This document shows positions 34,464-43,419 of a stretch of DNA of 64,000 nt, one piece after another; positions within the stretch are counted from its first letter, which is position 1, and each line of letters opens with the position of its first letter. The stretch is from contig RPFO01000253.1 of NCBI GenBank assembly GCA_009746045.1, forward strand, positions 1,686,888 to 1,750,887, given 5' to 3'. Source of the stretch: Mesostigma viride (Eukaryota; Streptophyta; Mesostigmatophyceae; Mesostigmatales; Mesostigmataceae). Position numbers and translations under genes: made by a program. Under the pieces are notes generated by a model, which was given only the letters and a program-made list of their open reading frames with translations, had not been told where the DNA came from and did no database searches.

Positions 34464-35254
34464 AAAGTTTGAAAAGTTTGAAAAGTTTGAAAAGTTTCGA
34501 AAAGTTTCGGCAAAAAGTTTCAAAAGTTTGCGATCGCGCGATTGGTCCATCCCAAATAGTTTGAAAAGTTCGTGCTATGCGGATAGCACGAACTTTTCGG
34601 GATAGCACGAACTTTTCGCGAAATCGCTAGCGAAAACGCAAACTTTTCGCCAAACTTTTCGCCTCCTCTGAGCCATTTGAAAAGTTCGTGCTAAGGGGAA
34701 TGCTATCGATTTATAGCATTCCCCCAAGTTACTTTTTTGTTGGCCGGGGTCGCGCACGAATGCGCGGTGGAGGTGTGCGTGTTGTTGTTGTGTTGTTGCT
34801 AACACATAAAATAATAGACATTGCTAACACATATTTTTTCCTAACACATAAATATTTATGTGTTAGCAAATACCCCAAATAATATGTGTTAGCAATGTCT
34901 ATTATTTTATGTGTTAGCAATTCAACACAACAACAACACAACAACGCACACAACCCCCGCTGTCACCGCCCAACAGAAAAGTAACTTGGGGGAATGCTAT
35001 AAATCGATAGCATTCCCCTTAGCACGAACTTTTCAAATGGCTCTGAGAAACGAAAAGTTTCGGTCCGAAGTTTGCGTTTTCGCTAGCGATTTTCGCCAAA
35101 AGTTCGTGCTATCCCAAAAGTTCGTGCTATCCGCATAGCACGAACTTTTCAAACTTTTCGATCCGGACCAATCAGGAACGTCGAAACTTTTGAAACTTTT
35201 CGAAAAGTTTCGAAAATGTTCAAAAAAAAATTTCAAAAAAAGTTCGAAATTGCG
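34464..35254. repeat. Foldback intergenic element H2
   Basis: Mirror copy of H1 in the right arm, with the same nested hairpins and the central CACATAAATATTTATGTG. Confidence 0.8.
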
Positions 35255-35417
35255 CGCGATTCCTATTGGATCCTACTACAAGTACGAATTTGGTGCATGT
35301 TTGGACACTTGGAATTCGCGAGCGAGTCGATTCATTAAAAATAATAACGAAAAAACAAGTCCTACATCACAACACCTGTCAAGTCACAGGCAACCACGCC
35401 GAGTCCTGTCTGACTGT

Positions 35418-36833
35418 CTACATGCCGTACGCGGCCAGAGCGGCGCGCTGCTCCTCCACGGTCGTCTCGCCCAGCTCGGCGATGGCGTCCGGGTTGTTCA
35501 CCAAGTCCGCGGCGTCGTACGCGGCCTGGATGGCCTCCCTGCGCCGGCGCTCATCCGAGGGGCCGGCGCCGCCGCGCAAGTGGGGGCCGGTCGAGTACCC
35601 GCGGCCGGAAGTCGAAGGGCCGGCGCCGCCGCGGGCGCGGCGAGAGTCGCTGCGGACCGCCACCGCCTTGCCCTTGCCCTTCGCGTCGACCGGGGCGGCG
35701 GGCGCCTTCGACTTGACGTCCTTCATGCACGGAGGAAGGGAAGCGACCGGGGGGGAGTATGACAGCACGGAGGTGAGCAGGCCCTTGAACTGGCACTCGG
35801 CGCCCATGTGCCGCTCCTTGTCGCCCAGCGTCTTCGCCCTGTACTCGCACCCCACCGCCACCTTCCGCCCGTCCTCCAAGTCGAACTCCGCGCGGTTGTC
35901 GCAAGGACCGGCGCCGCCCTTGCAGACCTTGGCGTGCTTGACGTGCCCGCCGATGGGGAAGACCTTGTCGCAAGGCGCGCAGTACTGCACGTTGATGTCC
36001 TCGAAAATCGCCTTGGACATCTCCTCGTCGCGATGGTAGCTGACCACCCACGCGCGGCAGGAAGGGCAGCAGTGGTTGCCCAGTCTGGTGTACAGGACGG
36101 TGTGGGCGCACTTGGCGCACGAAATCGTGGGGCACTTGTGCTCCACCTCCTCGTCGTCGACCTTGGGGAGGGCGTACTTTACGGGGCAGTCGTCCTCGTT
36201 GTCACCGAACGGGTCGGTGCAGAAATGGCAGGTCCGGTACACCGCCTCCAGCACGCCGCGGGACTCGGCCAGCGCCTTCTCGACCAGCGCCTTCTCCTTC
36301 TCGGCGGCCTCCAACTTCGCCTCCAGTTCTTGCTGCCACTTGGGCTTGCTGCGAGGCTTGGGCGGGCCGCCGGGCGACTTGCGCTTCTGAGCGGGGCGGG
36401 CGGAGGCGACGGCGGCGATGGCGGCCTGGACGGACGCCAGCAGAGGCGTGGCGCCCGCGGGAAGGCCCGCCGTCGCCATATCCGCGTCTGCAGCGGCGCC
36501 TGCGGGTGCACCAGCAGCCGTTGCGGCACCGGCAGAAGTCGTCCGAGCGGGGGCGTCGTAGTGGATGTGTTCGTCGTCCCACATCCACTGGTCGTTCGCC
36601 GGGTCCTGGGCGTAATGGTCCGGCGTGCTCGGCGTGCTCGCCTCGTTTTCTGCAACGAACAAAAAAAAAGGGAGCGACGCGAGTTAGCGACCGTCTCGCT
36701 AGAACCGAGCGAGAAAAACGAGCGCGAGTGCGAAAACGAAACGCGAAAAACACGCACCGATGTCGATGGGTTCCTGCTCGCTGCCCCTGCCGCCTCGGTT
36801 GTGGTTGCTGCCGGTGTTATCGTGGGAAGCCAT
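35418..36833 (-). CDS. Intron-bearing Cys/His zinc-finger protein (intact right copy)
   Basis: Exon 1 is 36833-36758 and exon 2 is 36649-35418, joined over a 108-nt GT-AG intron. Spliced length is 1308 nt, giving 435 residues with phase kept. Residues 1-105 are low-complexity and acidic. A KRKSPGGPPKPRSKPK segment (about 114-129) could be a nuclear signal, followed by a Lys/Glu-rich coiled coil (about 130-160). A zinc-binding region spans about 166-285: CHFC, CAKC, CCPSC, and CAPCDKVFPIGGHVKHAKVC, the last resembling a C2H2-type finger. The C-terminus is Gly/Arg-rich then acidic. The role is unknown; nucleic-acid or protein binding through zinc fingers is an inference. The gene is divergent from 37406-38356 with a shared promoter interval. 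Confidence 0.75.
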
Positions 36834-37405
36834 GCCAAAAAAAAATTTTGCGCGCGCGGACAGAGTCTCGTTTCTTTCAGTGGGGGCTGCCGGATTGGGA
36901 CCGCTTTGGCCGCCTACCACACTTTTGGCCCCGTTTCCCGAAAAGGACCGACCAATCGCGTGCGAGCGTGCCGAAAAGCGTAACCGCCGTACGGCGCGCA
37001 TGGGAAAACGGGAATCTCGTGGACGGCGGGGCGGACGCTGAACCGTTATGTGAAATCCCACGACAAAACCGTCGCGTCGCGCCGACCGGTGGACGGACGC
37101 TGAACCGTTATGTGAAATCCCACGACAAAACCGTCGAATCTCGTGCGCCGATGGACGGACGCTGAACCGTTACATGGAATCCGACGGAAAAACGGTCCAG
37201 CTGTCCATGGACGAACGTACGGATTACGGCGCGTGGCACCTGTGTCGAATCGCGCCAACCGGATTACGGCGCGTGTCGTGCTGATGTCGGAATCCGGCGC
37301 CGGTGTTGTTGTGGGAAATGTAGAATAGCGAGAAAGCGACCAAAGTGGGACACGATCCGGAAGTCCCCACTAGAACAACAAGACTCTGTCCCCGCTAGAA
37401 CAGAC
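36834..37405. promoter_or_regulatory. Divergent promoter region (right arm)
   Basis: Mirror of 23603-24112, but about 63 bp longer because a third unit built on GGACGCTGAACCGTTA is present at about 37073-37135. The paired leader blocks next to each start (CCAAAG, ATCCGG, CCCCACT, AGACTCTGTCC) are kept. Confidence 0.55.
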
Positions 37406-38356
37406 ATGGTTCTCACTCGCTCCCAGACCGTTTCGGTTTCAGCGCCTGCGCCGCAGCCCGCAGTCGCGCCCGCACCACCGCCGGCGCCGGCACCCACGCC
37501 GGTGCAGCAGCCGGAACCGCAATTTTCTAGCGTCGTCGTCACGTGCTATTTTTGCATGAGGGTGCCGCAGGGAGGCCTGTTCGTGCACAACAGACTGGGC
37601 ACCGTGTCCTGCACAAAGTGCGCCATGAGTCAGATGTCCGATTTGGTGGACAAGCTCGCCAACCCCAGGGCGGACGGATACGCAGAGGTGTTGGACATCG
37701 TTGAAGAGTACGTGTCCGCGTGGGAATACAAGAAGTACTCCTACCGCCCCACCCCCCTCCCGCCTGCGGCCGATGCCTCCCAGTTTCGGTGCGCCGTTTG
37801 CAACGGACTCGCCACGACGGCGAGGATGTTGGTCGCCGGCGCCGCCATGATCGGAATCTGCGCCGAACTCATGGACCAGCTGTTCTGCGGAGTGTGCTAC
37901 AACTTCGCCAGGAACGCGTACGTGCAGAAGCACGTGCCCGAGGCGGATACCTTGGGCGTCGCCCGCTGCGCGCAGGCGAAGGCGTTAGAGCAACAGTTCG
38001 ACGGGTGCTGGGAGTACAGCGCGGACGTGAGTCACATGGCGAGGTGCTGGCAGGCCAATAACGGAATGGGGGTGGACTGGCCGCCCGCCAAGTGCGGCGC
38101 TTGCAACGTGGGGATCAACCACCACTTGACGAACGTGTTCGTCACCAGCGATTTCGGCGGGCTCCGCTGCCGCTCGTGCGCCGACTCTGCGCAGTTCGTG
38201 TCCCCCCCGTCCGGTTCGACGGGTTCGTGGGAGCGGACAACTGGTTCAAGCTCGAGCGCCAGTACACGGGGTTCGACCCCCTCGGGCCTATCATGGAGGT
38301 GGCCCCTTTCTACTCTCCCTGAAGGGAATTTGGCTTATTTTGTACCCTATTTGTAA
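37406..38356 (+). CDS. Cys-rich protein with three CxxC-CxxC zinc ribbons (intact right copy)
   Basis: A 316-residue protein starting MVLTRSQTVS after an AGACTCTGTCC leader block. A Pro/Ala/Gln-rich linker (about 10-40) precedes three paired CxxC modules: CYFC with CTKC (about 50-75), CAVC with CGVC (about 125-165), and CGAC with CRSC (about 230-265). Each pair is spaced like a zinc ribbon or treble clef. The C-terminus is Ser/Thr-rich. No enzyme motif is visible. Zinc binding is a strong inference from spacing, whereas the biological role is unknown. The left-arm copy is frameshifted, so this is the only open copy. The gene converges on the CGVNK-family gene at 38489-39130. Confidence 0.75.
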   Translation: MVLTRSQTVSVSAPAPQPAVAPAPPPAPAPTPVQQPEPQFSSVVVTCYFCMRVPQGGLFVHNRLGTVSCTKCAMSQMSDLVDKLANPRADGYAEVLDIVEEYVSAWEYKKYSYRPTPLPPAADASQFRCAVCNGLATTARMLVAGAAMIGICAELMDQLFCGVCYNFARNAYVQKHVPEADTLGVARCAQAKALEQQFDGCWEYSADVSHMARCWQANNGMGVDWPPAKCGACNVGINHHLTNVFVTSDFGGLRCRSCADSAQFVSPPSGSTGSWERTTGSSSSASTRGSTPSGLSWRWPLSTLPEGNLAYFVPYL

Positions 38357-38488
38357 CGAATAAAGCGGTTTGCATGGACTCGTGAGCGTGTAATTAGGAC
38401 ATGTGTGCACCAGGACTTGGCATGCAATGAAAAGTGTGATTTCATTAAAATAATAATAAGGGGACTTTGTCAATTCCAAAAATGCCAC

Positions 38489-39130
38489 TTAGATGATGTG
38501 GCTGCCGGCCAGGCGCCTGCAGAAGGACGCATACACCTCCTTGCAAGCAACGTCCAACTTCCTAGGCAACTCCTGCTCGGACGCAGAGGGAAATGCGGAC
38601 AAGTTCGCAATGCTGGCCTTGCACTCGGCCTTCACGAGGTCCACGAGCTCGCGGCCACGCTCTTCGGACGTGAAATCATTGTCCCTGAGTGGCACTGACT
38701 TGATGTATTTCTTTGCCGCGGATGAAGCGGCGCGAGGAATATACACGATCCGGGACAAACGGGTCTCGAGCTCCTTAGCCAGAGCCTTCAATTCCCTGCG
38801 CCTGCCGGTATATTTCATGGCTTCCATTTGCTTTTCCATGGAGGAGAGCCCGCGCACCCCGCCAAGGGAAAGCTGCCGGGCCAGCGAGCGGAGAGTGAAA
38901 CCGTCGTAGTGGCACAGAGGCCCGGGCTTCCTGCGCAAAGTGCGGTCGCGTTCCTTCTGCTCGGCTGCAATGGAATCGAGCAACTGCTGCAAACGCAGTT
39001 CTTTTTTCGCTTTGATAGCGTCCCACTCGATTTGAGAGGACTTGTTCACGCCGCACATGGACGGCCATGACAACTGCACGATTTCGTGCACAATCGCAGC
39101 TGGAAGGCTGTTGAAAGTTGCGCTGTTCAT
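38489..39130 (-). CDS. Orphan CGVNK-family protein, short paralog (right copy)
   Basis: Mirror of 21879-22520, intact at 213 residues with the same SWPSMCGVNKSSQIEWDAIK signature. Residue 10 is Pro here and Arg in the left copy. It is preceded by the same TATA/start-element pair and a CA-rich 5' leader (AGCACCAGCACTAG). Function unknown. Confidence 0.7.
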   Translation of the reverse strand: MNSATFNSLPAAIVHEIVQLSWPSMCGVNKSSQIEWDAIKAKKELRLQQLLDSIAAEQKERDRTLRRKPGPLCHYDGFTLRSLARQLSLGGVRGLSSMEKQMEAMKYTGRRRELKALAKELETRLSRIVYIPRAASSAAKKYIKSVPLRDNDFTSEERGRELVDLVKAECKASIANLSAFPSASEQELPRKLDVACKEVYASFCRRLAGSHII

Positions 39131-39169
39131 GTTTTCTTGCTAGTGCTGGTGCTAGTGCTGGTGCTGGAG

Positions 39170-39211
39170 CAGGTGAGAAGTGACCAACCTCGAGTGCTCT
39201 TCGACCTTTAT
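39170..39211 (-). promoter_or_regulatory. Core promoter of right-arm 213-residue gene
   Basis: Mirror image of 21798-21839: TATAAAG with GGTCACTTCTCACCT starting 27 nt downstream on the minus strand. Confidence 0.6.
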
Positions 39212-39430
39212 ACCCCTCCCACGGAAAAAGGGCGCCGCGCCGACACGCGTAACCGAAAATCCGACGAGGAAACCGCCGCGCCGCGCCGACGGACGTACGG
39301 TCTGAACCGAAATCTCGTGCCACGTGGCAGCCGTACAACACGTGGCATGATGCCACCGTGGCAGGGCGAATTTCCCACGCGGTTTCTCGTGCCAGGGTGT
39401 ACGGCCAGGTGGACGGACGGTTACATTTTT

Positions 39431-39527
39431 GGGGTCAGGCTAGGAAAAAGTAGTATGGTCATACTCATATGTTTCCCCGTGGGTGGTCGTGGAGTAAGAC
39501 CATACTACTTTTTCCTAGCCTGACCCC
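39431..39527. mobile_element. 97-bp perfect hairpin element at palindrome end
   Basis: Bases 39431-39460 are an exact reverse complement of 39498-39527 (30 bp), leaving a 37-nt loop whose first bases extend the stem. The ends are GGGGTC and GACCCC. Runs of T flank both sides, compatible with a TTTTT target duplication. The element looks like a tiny MITE or foldback. The left arm of the big palindrome breaks inside the same element. Confidence 0.8.
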
Positions 39528-39772
39528 TTTTTTACAGCACTCGTGGGACCCTGGCATGGGCACCCATGGAAACAGCACACACAACTACGTCTAATGGACA
39601 TGGGAGACACATGCAAGGTTCACATTTTCATTAAAATATATCAATAAAACAGTTCATTCAGGCCAGCTGCCACTGGCAATGCATCCCAGCTGCACCTGGG
39701 AGCACAAGTACGTACAGCACGCTAGGGTGCATCCATGGATTGCCATCTACGTATGCCCAGAAACAGATGGCT

Positions 39773-40843
39773 TCACACAATGGGCAGGGAAAAATCGTCA
39801 TCATCCTCGTCCTCCTCCATGTTCAGCTGCCACTTTGGGGAGGGAGGGGGCTTGGGAGCACGCTTCTTGCTCTTGGGTGGGGCTGGGGAGGGGAGCAGGG
39901 GAGAGGAGGGAGGGGTCTCCACAACCACCTCCTGGGACTTGACAATGGAAGGAGGGGGGGGAGGAGTCACTGGCTCAGTCTTCTCCTCCTCCTCCTCCTC
40001 CTCCCTGCGTACCCCCTTGCCAGCAAACCTCTTCTTGGCAAGGGGGGTGTACTCGCTGTCGTCGCTGCTGGACGTGGAGATGGCCTCCTCCTCGCTGCTG
40101 CTCGAGGTGGACAACGTCACGGTGACAGGGGGAGGGGCCATGGGGGCCTTGAGCTTGAGCTTGGCGGCAGGCACAGCTGGGCTGGTGGGGACAGAGCGGC
40201 TCGACGGTCCGGCGTTGCTGCCCGATGCTGCCGGAGGTGGAGCAGGAAGACGCCTGTGCTGGGCGTTGTCGAATGGACGTGGAGAATCAGGGGCCTCCTG
40301 TGGCCGAGTCGCCGAGTACATGGTGGATGGCCACTCGCCTGCGTTGACCAGAAGAAAGGTAATGTCGTCCTGGAAAACGTCGTCGAAGCGAGGACGCTCA
40401 CGCTCGGGCATGAAACAGGCAGCAAACACGGTGCACCTGTCTTTGTAAAGACGAAAGCCCCACCACGCATTCTTCACGGTCTTACGAGTGGCCCTGTTGT
40501 AGCCCCATTGTGCGGGGGCGAGGGTGGAGGTCCACCCATCGTCGAACATCTTGAACAATGCGGGCTCGCAGTTGTCGTCGACGTTGAGGACGAATTCCTC
40601 CGTGACTTCGCCCGACAGCCATTGCACGCAGAGGTACAAGTCGTCGTAGTACTTCCCGTCCCTCTTGGACCGACGGAAGAAGGCATCCACGAACTTCTTG
40701 ACGGTAAACGTAGTCGCCCTGCGTTCGTCGCCTGGAGCAAGGCGGCCCTTGCCCATGAGAATGTGATTCGCCAAGGTCATGAGCTCGTTGGCTCGTGCCA
40801 TATCTCGGGCACTAATGCCCACACGACTCGGTCGAGTAACCAT
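39773..40843 (-). CDS. Orphan protein with acidic Ser/Glu-rich tail
   Basis: A 356-residue protein starting MVTRPSRVGIS at the ATG at 40843, in good Kozak context (GCCATGG). A longer frame starting with TTG is rejected. Residues 1-190 look globular (a TTFTVKKFVDAFFRR segment, then a W-rich part with YLCVQWLSG and WWGFRLYKDRC). The rest is disordered: Pro/Ala, poly-Ser with Glu, a run of Glu, and an Asp/Glu-rich end. No family is recognised. Two or three AATAAA-like sites follow the stop (about 39650-39630). The gene is right of the palindrome end and probably belongs to the same viral unit. Confidence 0.65.
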   Translation of the reverse strand: MVTRPSRVGISARDMARANELMTLANHILMGKGRLAPGDERRATTFTVKKFVDAFFRRSKRDGKYYDDLYLCVQWLSGEVTEEFVLNVDDNCEPALFKMFDDGWTSTLAPAQWGYNRATRKTVKNAWWGFRLYKDRCTVFAACFMPERERPRFDDVFQDDITFLLVNAGEWPSTMYSATRPQEAPDSPRPFDNAQHRRLPAPPPAASGSNAGPSSRSVPTSPAVPAAKLKLKAPMAPPPVTVTLSTSSSSEEEAISTSSSDDSEYTPLAKKRFAGKGVRREEEEEEEKTEPVTPPPPPSIVKSQEVVVETPPSSPLLPSPAPPKSKKRAPKPPPSPKWQLNMEEDEDDDDFSLPIV

Positions 40844-41344
40844 GGCGGGTGATGCGAGGGAAAATGGTGACCGAAAAGGCGAATGCAAAGCAATTTATTC
40901 ACAAACTCACCTGGTTTGACCCCCTGCGCCGATCGCAAAAAATCTAACGCCGTTCCACCGTTACCGGCCGCTACAATCGGCCCTAGCATTCCTGACATCA
41001 CGCACGACGATTAGAAAAAATCTCCCGAATTTTTCGTGCACTTTAAGGTGCCTTTTGCATGGCTGGCGATGCCGGGCCTGGCCATATCCATCGCCTGCAC
41101 GTGAATTAATTCATTACATTGCTGCACTTTTGGGTTGACAGGCCTGGCGCTCGCAGGCGCGCGCCGCTGGCGCCGGTACTTTGCAGCCAAAGTGCAGTCG
41201 AAACCGTGCACCGGGCCGAGGGACTTGGTACTACGTGTCGTAAACAAATCCAAAATAAAATAAATCGGTGTCCGTGGACCGGTCCCTGTCGAATTCGCGA
41301 TACGCAACGGCCCTTACGCCGATTTCTGACAAGGTCCTCGGGCG

Positions 41345-41411
41345 CAAGGGCCAGATTCGCCTCTGACTTGGCGTGTCAGGGCCAGATTCGCCTCTGACTT
41401 GGCGTGTCAGG
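41345..41411. repeat. 31-bp tandem duplication
   Basis: Two full copies and one partial copy of a unit containing CCAGATTCGCCTCTGACTTG lie upstream of the MYND-like gene. Confidence 0.85.
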
Positions 41412-41572
41412 GCGAAATTTGGCTCTGGCACGGCGAAATCCGCCAAGTCCCGTGCCCAGGTGCACGCCCGACATGTCAGACGGTACGAAATCGTGCCACG
41501 TGGCGTACGAATGGACGGAGGTACGGAAACCGTACAAATTTTCAAAGTTGGTCCGCCGGCCGAGAAACGCCG

Positions 41573-41855
41573 AGCGCCCCTACTTTTTTTTTGGCGGGGC
41601 GCGGCGCGCGTCGCGCCACCTTGGAGCGCCGCGCCGCGCCGCGCCGGCGCCGCGCCCAGCCAAAACCAAAGTCGGTCGCCGCGCCGCCCCGAACACGCCG
41701 CGCCACTTTTTATTTTTTGCGGGCGCGGCGCGCGTCGCGCCACCTCCAAGCGCCGCGCCGCGTCGCGCCGGCGCGGCGCGCGCCGCGCCCAGCCAAAAAC
41801 CAAAGTTGCTCTACGCGTCGAGGCGAACGCGGCGCGCCACTTTTTTTTTAGCCCG
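41573..41855. repeat. GCGCC-rich minisatellite, unit about 125 bp
   Basis: Two and a fraction units combine a T run, GGGCGCGGCGCGCGTCGCGC and AGCCAAAACCAAAGT blocks. The stretch is stop-free and extends the downstream reading frame artificially to the left. It lies 150 bp before the MYND-like gene. Confidence 0.8.
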
Positions 41856-41959
41856 TGGGTGGCGCGGCGCCGCTGCGGCCGTGGCGCGGCGCCAACTAGG
41901 GGCCAATGGGAGGCTGTCGATTCGGGCCAATGGGAGCGCGCGGTGCCGACGCCCTCGGG

Positions 41960-41999
41960 CATAAGTGGGAGGAGGGCGGCCAGGAGGAGCCACTCTAGA
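41960..41999 (+). promoter_or_regulatory. Core promoter of MYND-like gene
   Basis: CATAAGTG at 41960-41967 and GAGCCACTCTAG (41987-41998) have the same 27-28-nt spacing as the other promoters, in a weaker form. The ATG follows immediately at 42000, giving a very short leader. Confidence 0.45.
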
Positions 42000-42926
42000 A
42001 TGGCCAAGTCCAAGCGCCAGGCAGTCAAGTCGGGGGGCCGTCTCTTCCCCAAAGCCCCAAACACGGATGGGAAACCCAAAGTGCCCAGGTACACGGCGGC
42101 GGACGTCGCTCCCTGTTTCGAAATTTCTCGCGGCGAAGTCGCCGCCTCCATGGCCAAAGTCGTCAAGGCCAGGGAACTCCTCAACGAATGGTTCCAGGAA
42201 AACATGAACTCCACGGACACCGGGGACGAAACGCGGACGCTGCAGGCGGCCAGGGCCCGGTTCCTCCGCCACGGCGTCCCAAACCTCATGCGGCATCTGG
42301 AGACGCGCGCGGACTACGTGCACTCCAAGTGCAAGGAGATGGCGGCCGAGCACGGCCGGGGGGCCGTCCTCTTCCGCGTCGACAGGCTCGCCCACGCCAA
42401 CGAGTCCGTCGTGCTCGATTGGGTCACCGCCGAGGAAATGAAGGAAATCGATTACGAGACCTACTGGGCGGTCCATTCCCACAACCAGGACAAGGAGTTC
42501 GCGGCCGTGTTCGTGTTCCGCCAGCCGAACGTCGGGCGAACGAACAAGAGGTTCTTCGTCTCCCGCATCTTCGACGTGGCCAAGTGTCTCAAGGCCGCCG
42601 CCGGGAGGACCGTCCCCTCTCGCTCCTGGGTGCGTCTGGACCACAAGGACCGGCCCTTCGCCCCCCTCTGCATCGGCCACCATTGCAAGGTCAAGATGGT
42701 CGACGGCGCGAACGTCCGCGTGTGCGGCAAGTGCAAGGACGCCGTGTTCTGTTCGGCCGTGTGCGGAGTCACCAGCCACGAGTGCGGCAAGGTGGCGGGA
42801 CTCCGGCGAGCCATCGACAAGGCCATCCTCGTCCACCACGCCATGGACGTGGGGGAAGGCCCCGTGCCCGTCCGGTGCCTGCACCGCTGGAACGTCTCCA
42901 TGGACAAGACTCTGGCCGTTACGTAA
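42000..42926 (+). CDS. MYND-like zinc-finger protein
   Basis: A 308-residue protein starting MAKSKRQAVK at 42000. Residues 1-220 are of unknown fold and include EMKEIDYETYWAVHSH and FVFRQPNVGRTNKRFFVSR stretches. Residues about 224-263 hold the ligand pattern C-x(4)-C, then CGKC, then CSAVC, then H-x-C, close to a MYND finger, which usually mediates protein contacts. A strongly basic NLS-like start is present. The frame is open 600 bases further upstream only because of GC-rich repeats, so the ATG next to the promoter pair was chosen. ATGAATAAAG at 42929 is a likely polyadenylation signal. MYND-like proteins are frequent in large DNA viruses and in eukaryotes, so this domain alone does not decide origin. 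Confidence 0.7.
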   Translation: MAKSKRQAVKSGGRLFPKAPNTDGKPKVPRYTAADVAPCFEISRGEVAASMAKVVKARELLNEWFQENMNSTDTGDETRTLQAARARFLRHGVPNLMRHLETRADYVHSKCKEMAAEHGRGAVLFRVDRLAHANESVVLDWVTAEEMKEIDYETYWAVHSHNQDKEFAAVFVFRQPNVGRTNKRFFVSRIFDVAKCLKAAAGRTVPSRSWVRLDHKDRPFAPLCIGHHCKVKMVDGANVRVCGKCKDAVFCSAVCGVTSHECGKVAGLRRAIDKAILVHHAMDVGEGPVPVRCLHRWNVSMDKTLAVT

Positions 42927-43061
42927 ATGATGAATAAAGTTACTTGTTTGCATGCATCCTACAAATGAGTCCACTAGATAGGCCGCGGATTAGGACCACT
43001 TAGGACTAGGACTGTGTGCATGAGACATGTGTGATTGCATGAGAAATGGGGTTTATTACCA

Positions 43062-43419
43062 TCACAACACAACGTTCAGTTTGTCCTTGAGACCCGCGAT
43101 GCGGTTGGCGATGGCCGCCTTGCCCGCCCGGCCCGCCGAAGCGCAGGCGGGGATCACGGTCTCCATGGCGAAGGCGGAGAAGGCGCGGGCCACGGCCATG
43201 TGTCTCTCGCGTTTGTCCGCCTCCACCGACGGCATGAACTTGCGCAGGAGCCGCTCGTGCAGGGCGGACAGGGCGAGGGACTGCATCCTCAGCGCCGCCC
43301 TTTGGTCCAACTGCGCGGCCACCTCCGGCCTGTCCGGCACCACGCGGGACAGCAGCTCCTCCATCGTCTCCCTGTCCCCCCTGGACGCCTTGCTCGTGCC
43401 CTTGAGCTCGCAGGGGGCG
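43062..43419 (-). pseudogene. 3' part of a gene split by an LTR element
   Basis: The frame from 43414 to the stop at 43062 encodes an Ala/Arg-rich helical C-terminus (SRVVPDRPEVAAQLDQRAA and following). It is in phase with the frame that ends at 46090. Bases 43415-43419 (GGGCG) are one copy of the target duplication. Counting the duplication once, the two parts total 1098 nt, 365 codons plus stop. The gene is therefore interrupted rather than two separate genes. Product unknown. Confidence 0.75.

Larger units (their letters stand above)
21556..39453. repeat. 17.9-kb near-perfect inverted repeat (palindrome)
   Basis: The left arm (21556-28072 plus 31514-32193) is the reverse complement of the right arm (32194-39453). 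Paired coordinates sum to 64387 in the core, 60944-60946 outside the insertion and 61009 at the outer part. The steps are explained by a 3443-bp gain in the left arm and a roughly 63-bp tandem unit gained in the right arm. The symmetry point has no spacer. Each arm carries the same four genes. Differences are few: single-base length changes in a C run (25191-25196 versus 35749-35755) and a G/C run (23252-23256 versus 37752-37757), plus scattered substitutions near the core. Confidence 0.95.

Noticed and set aside
21556-39453. The whole palindrome as a simple assembly or fold-back read artefact.
   Set aside because: Not fully excluded, but the arm-specific 3.44-kb insertion with target duplication, the extra 63-bp unit, homopolymer differences and substitutions are hard to produce by mirroring one sequence.
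41373-41999. N-terminal extension of the MYND-like protein to 517 residues.
   Set aside because: The extension is translated from GCGCC-rich minisatellite and would run through the putative core promoter. The ATG at 42000 fits the other genes.
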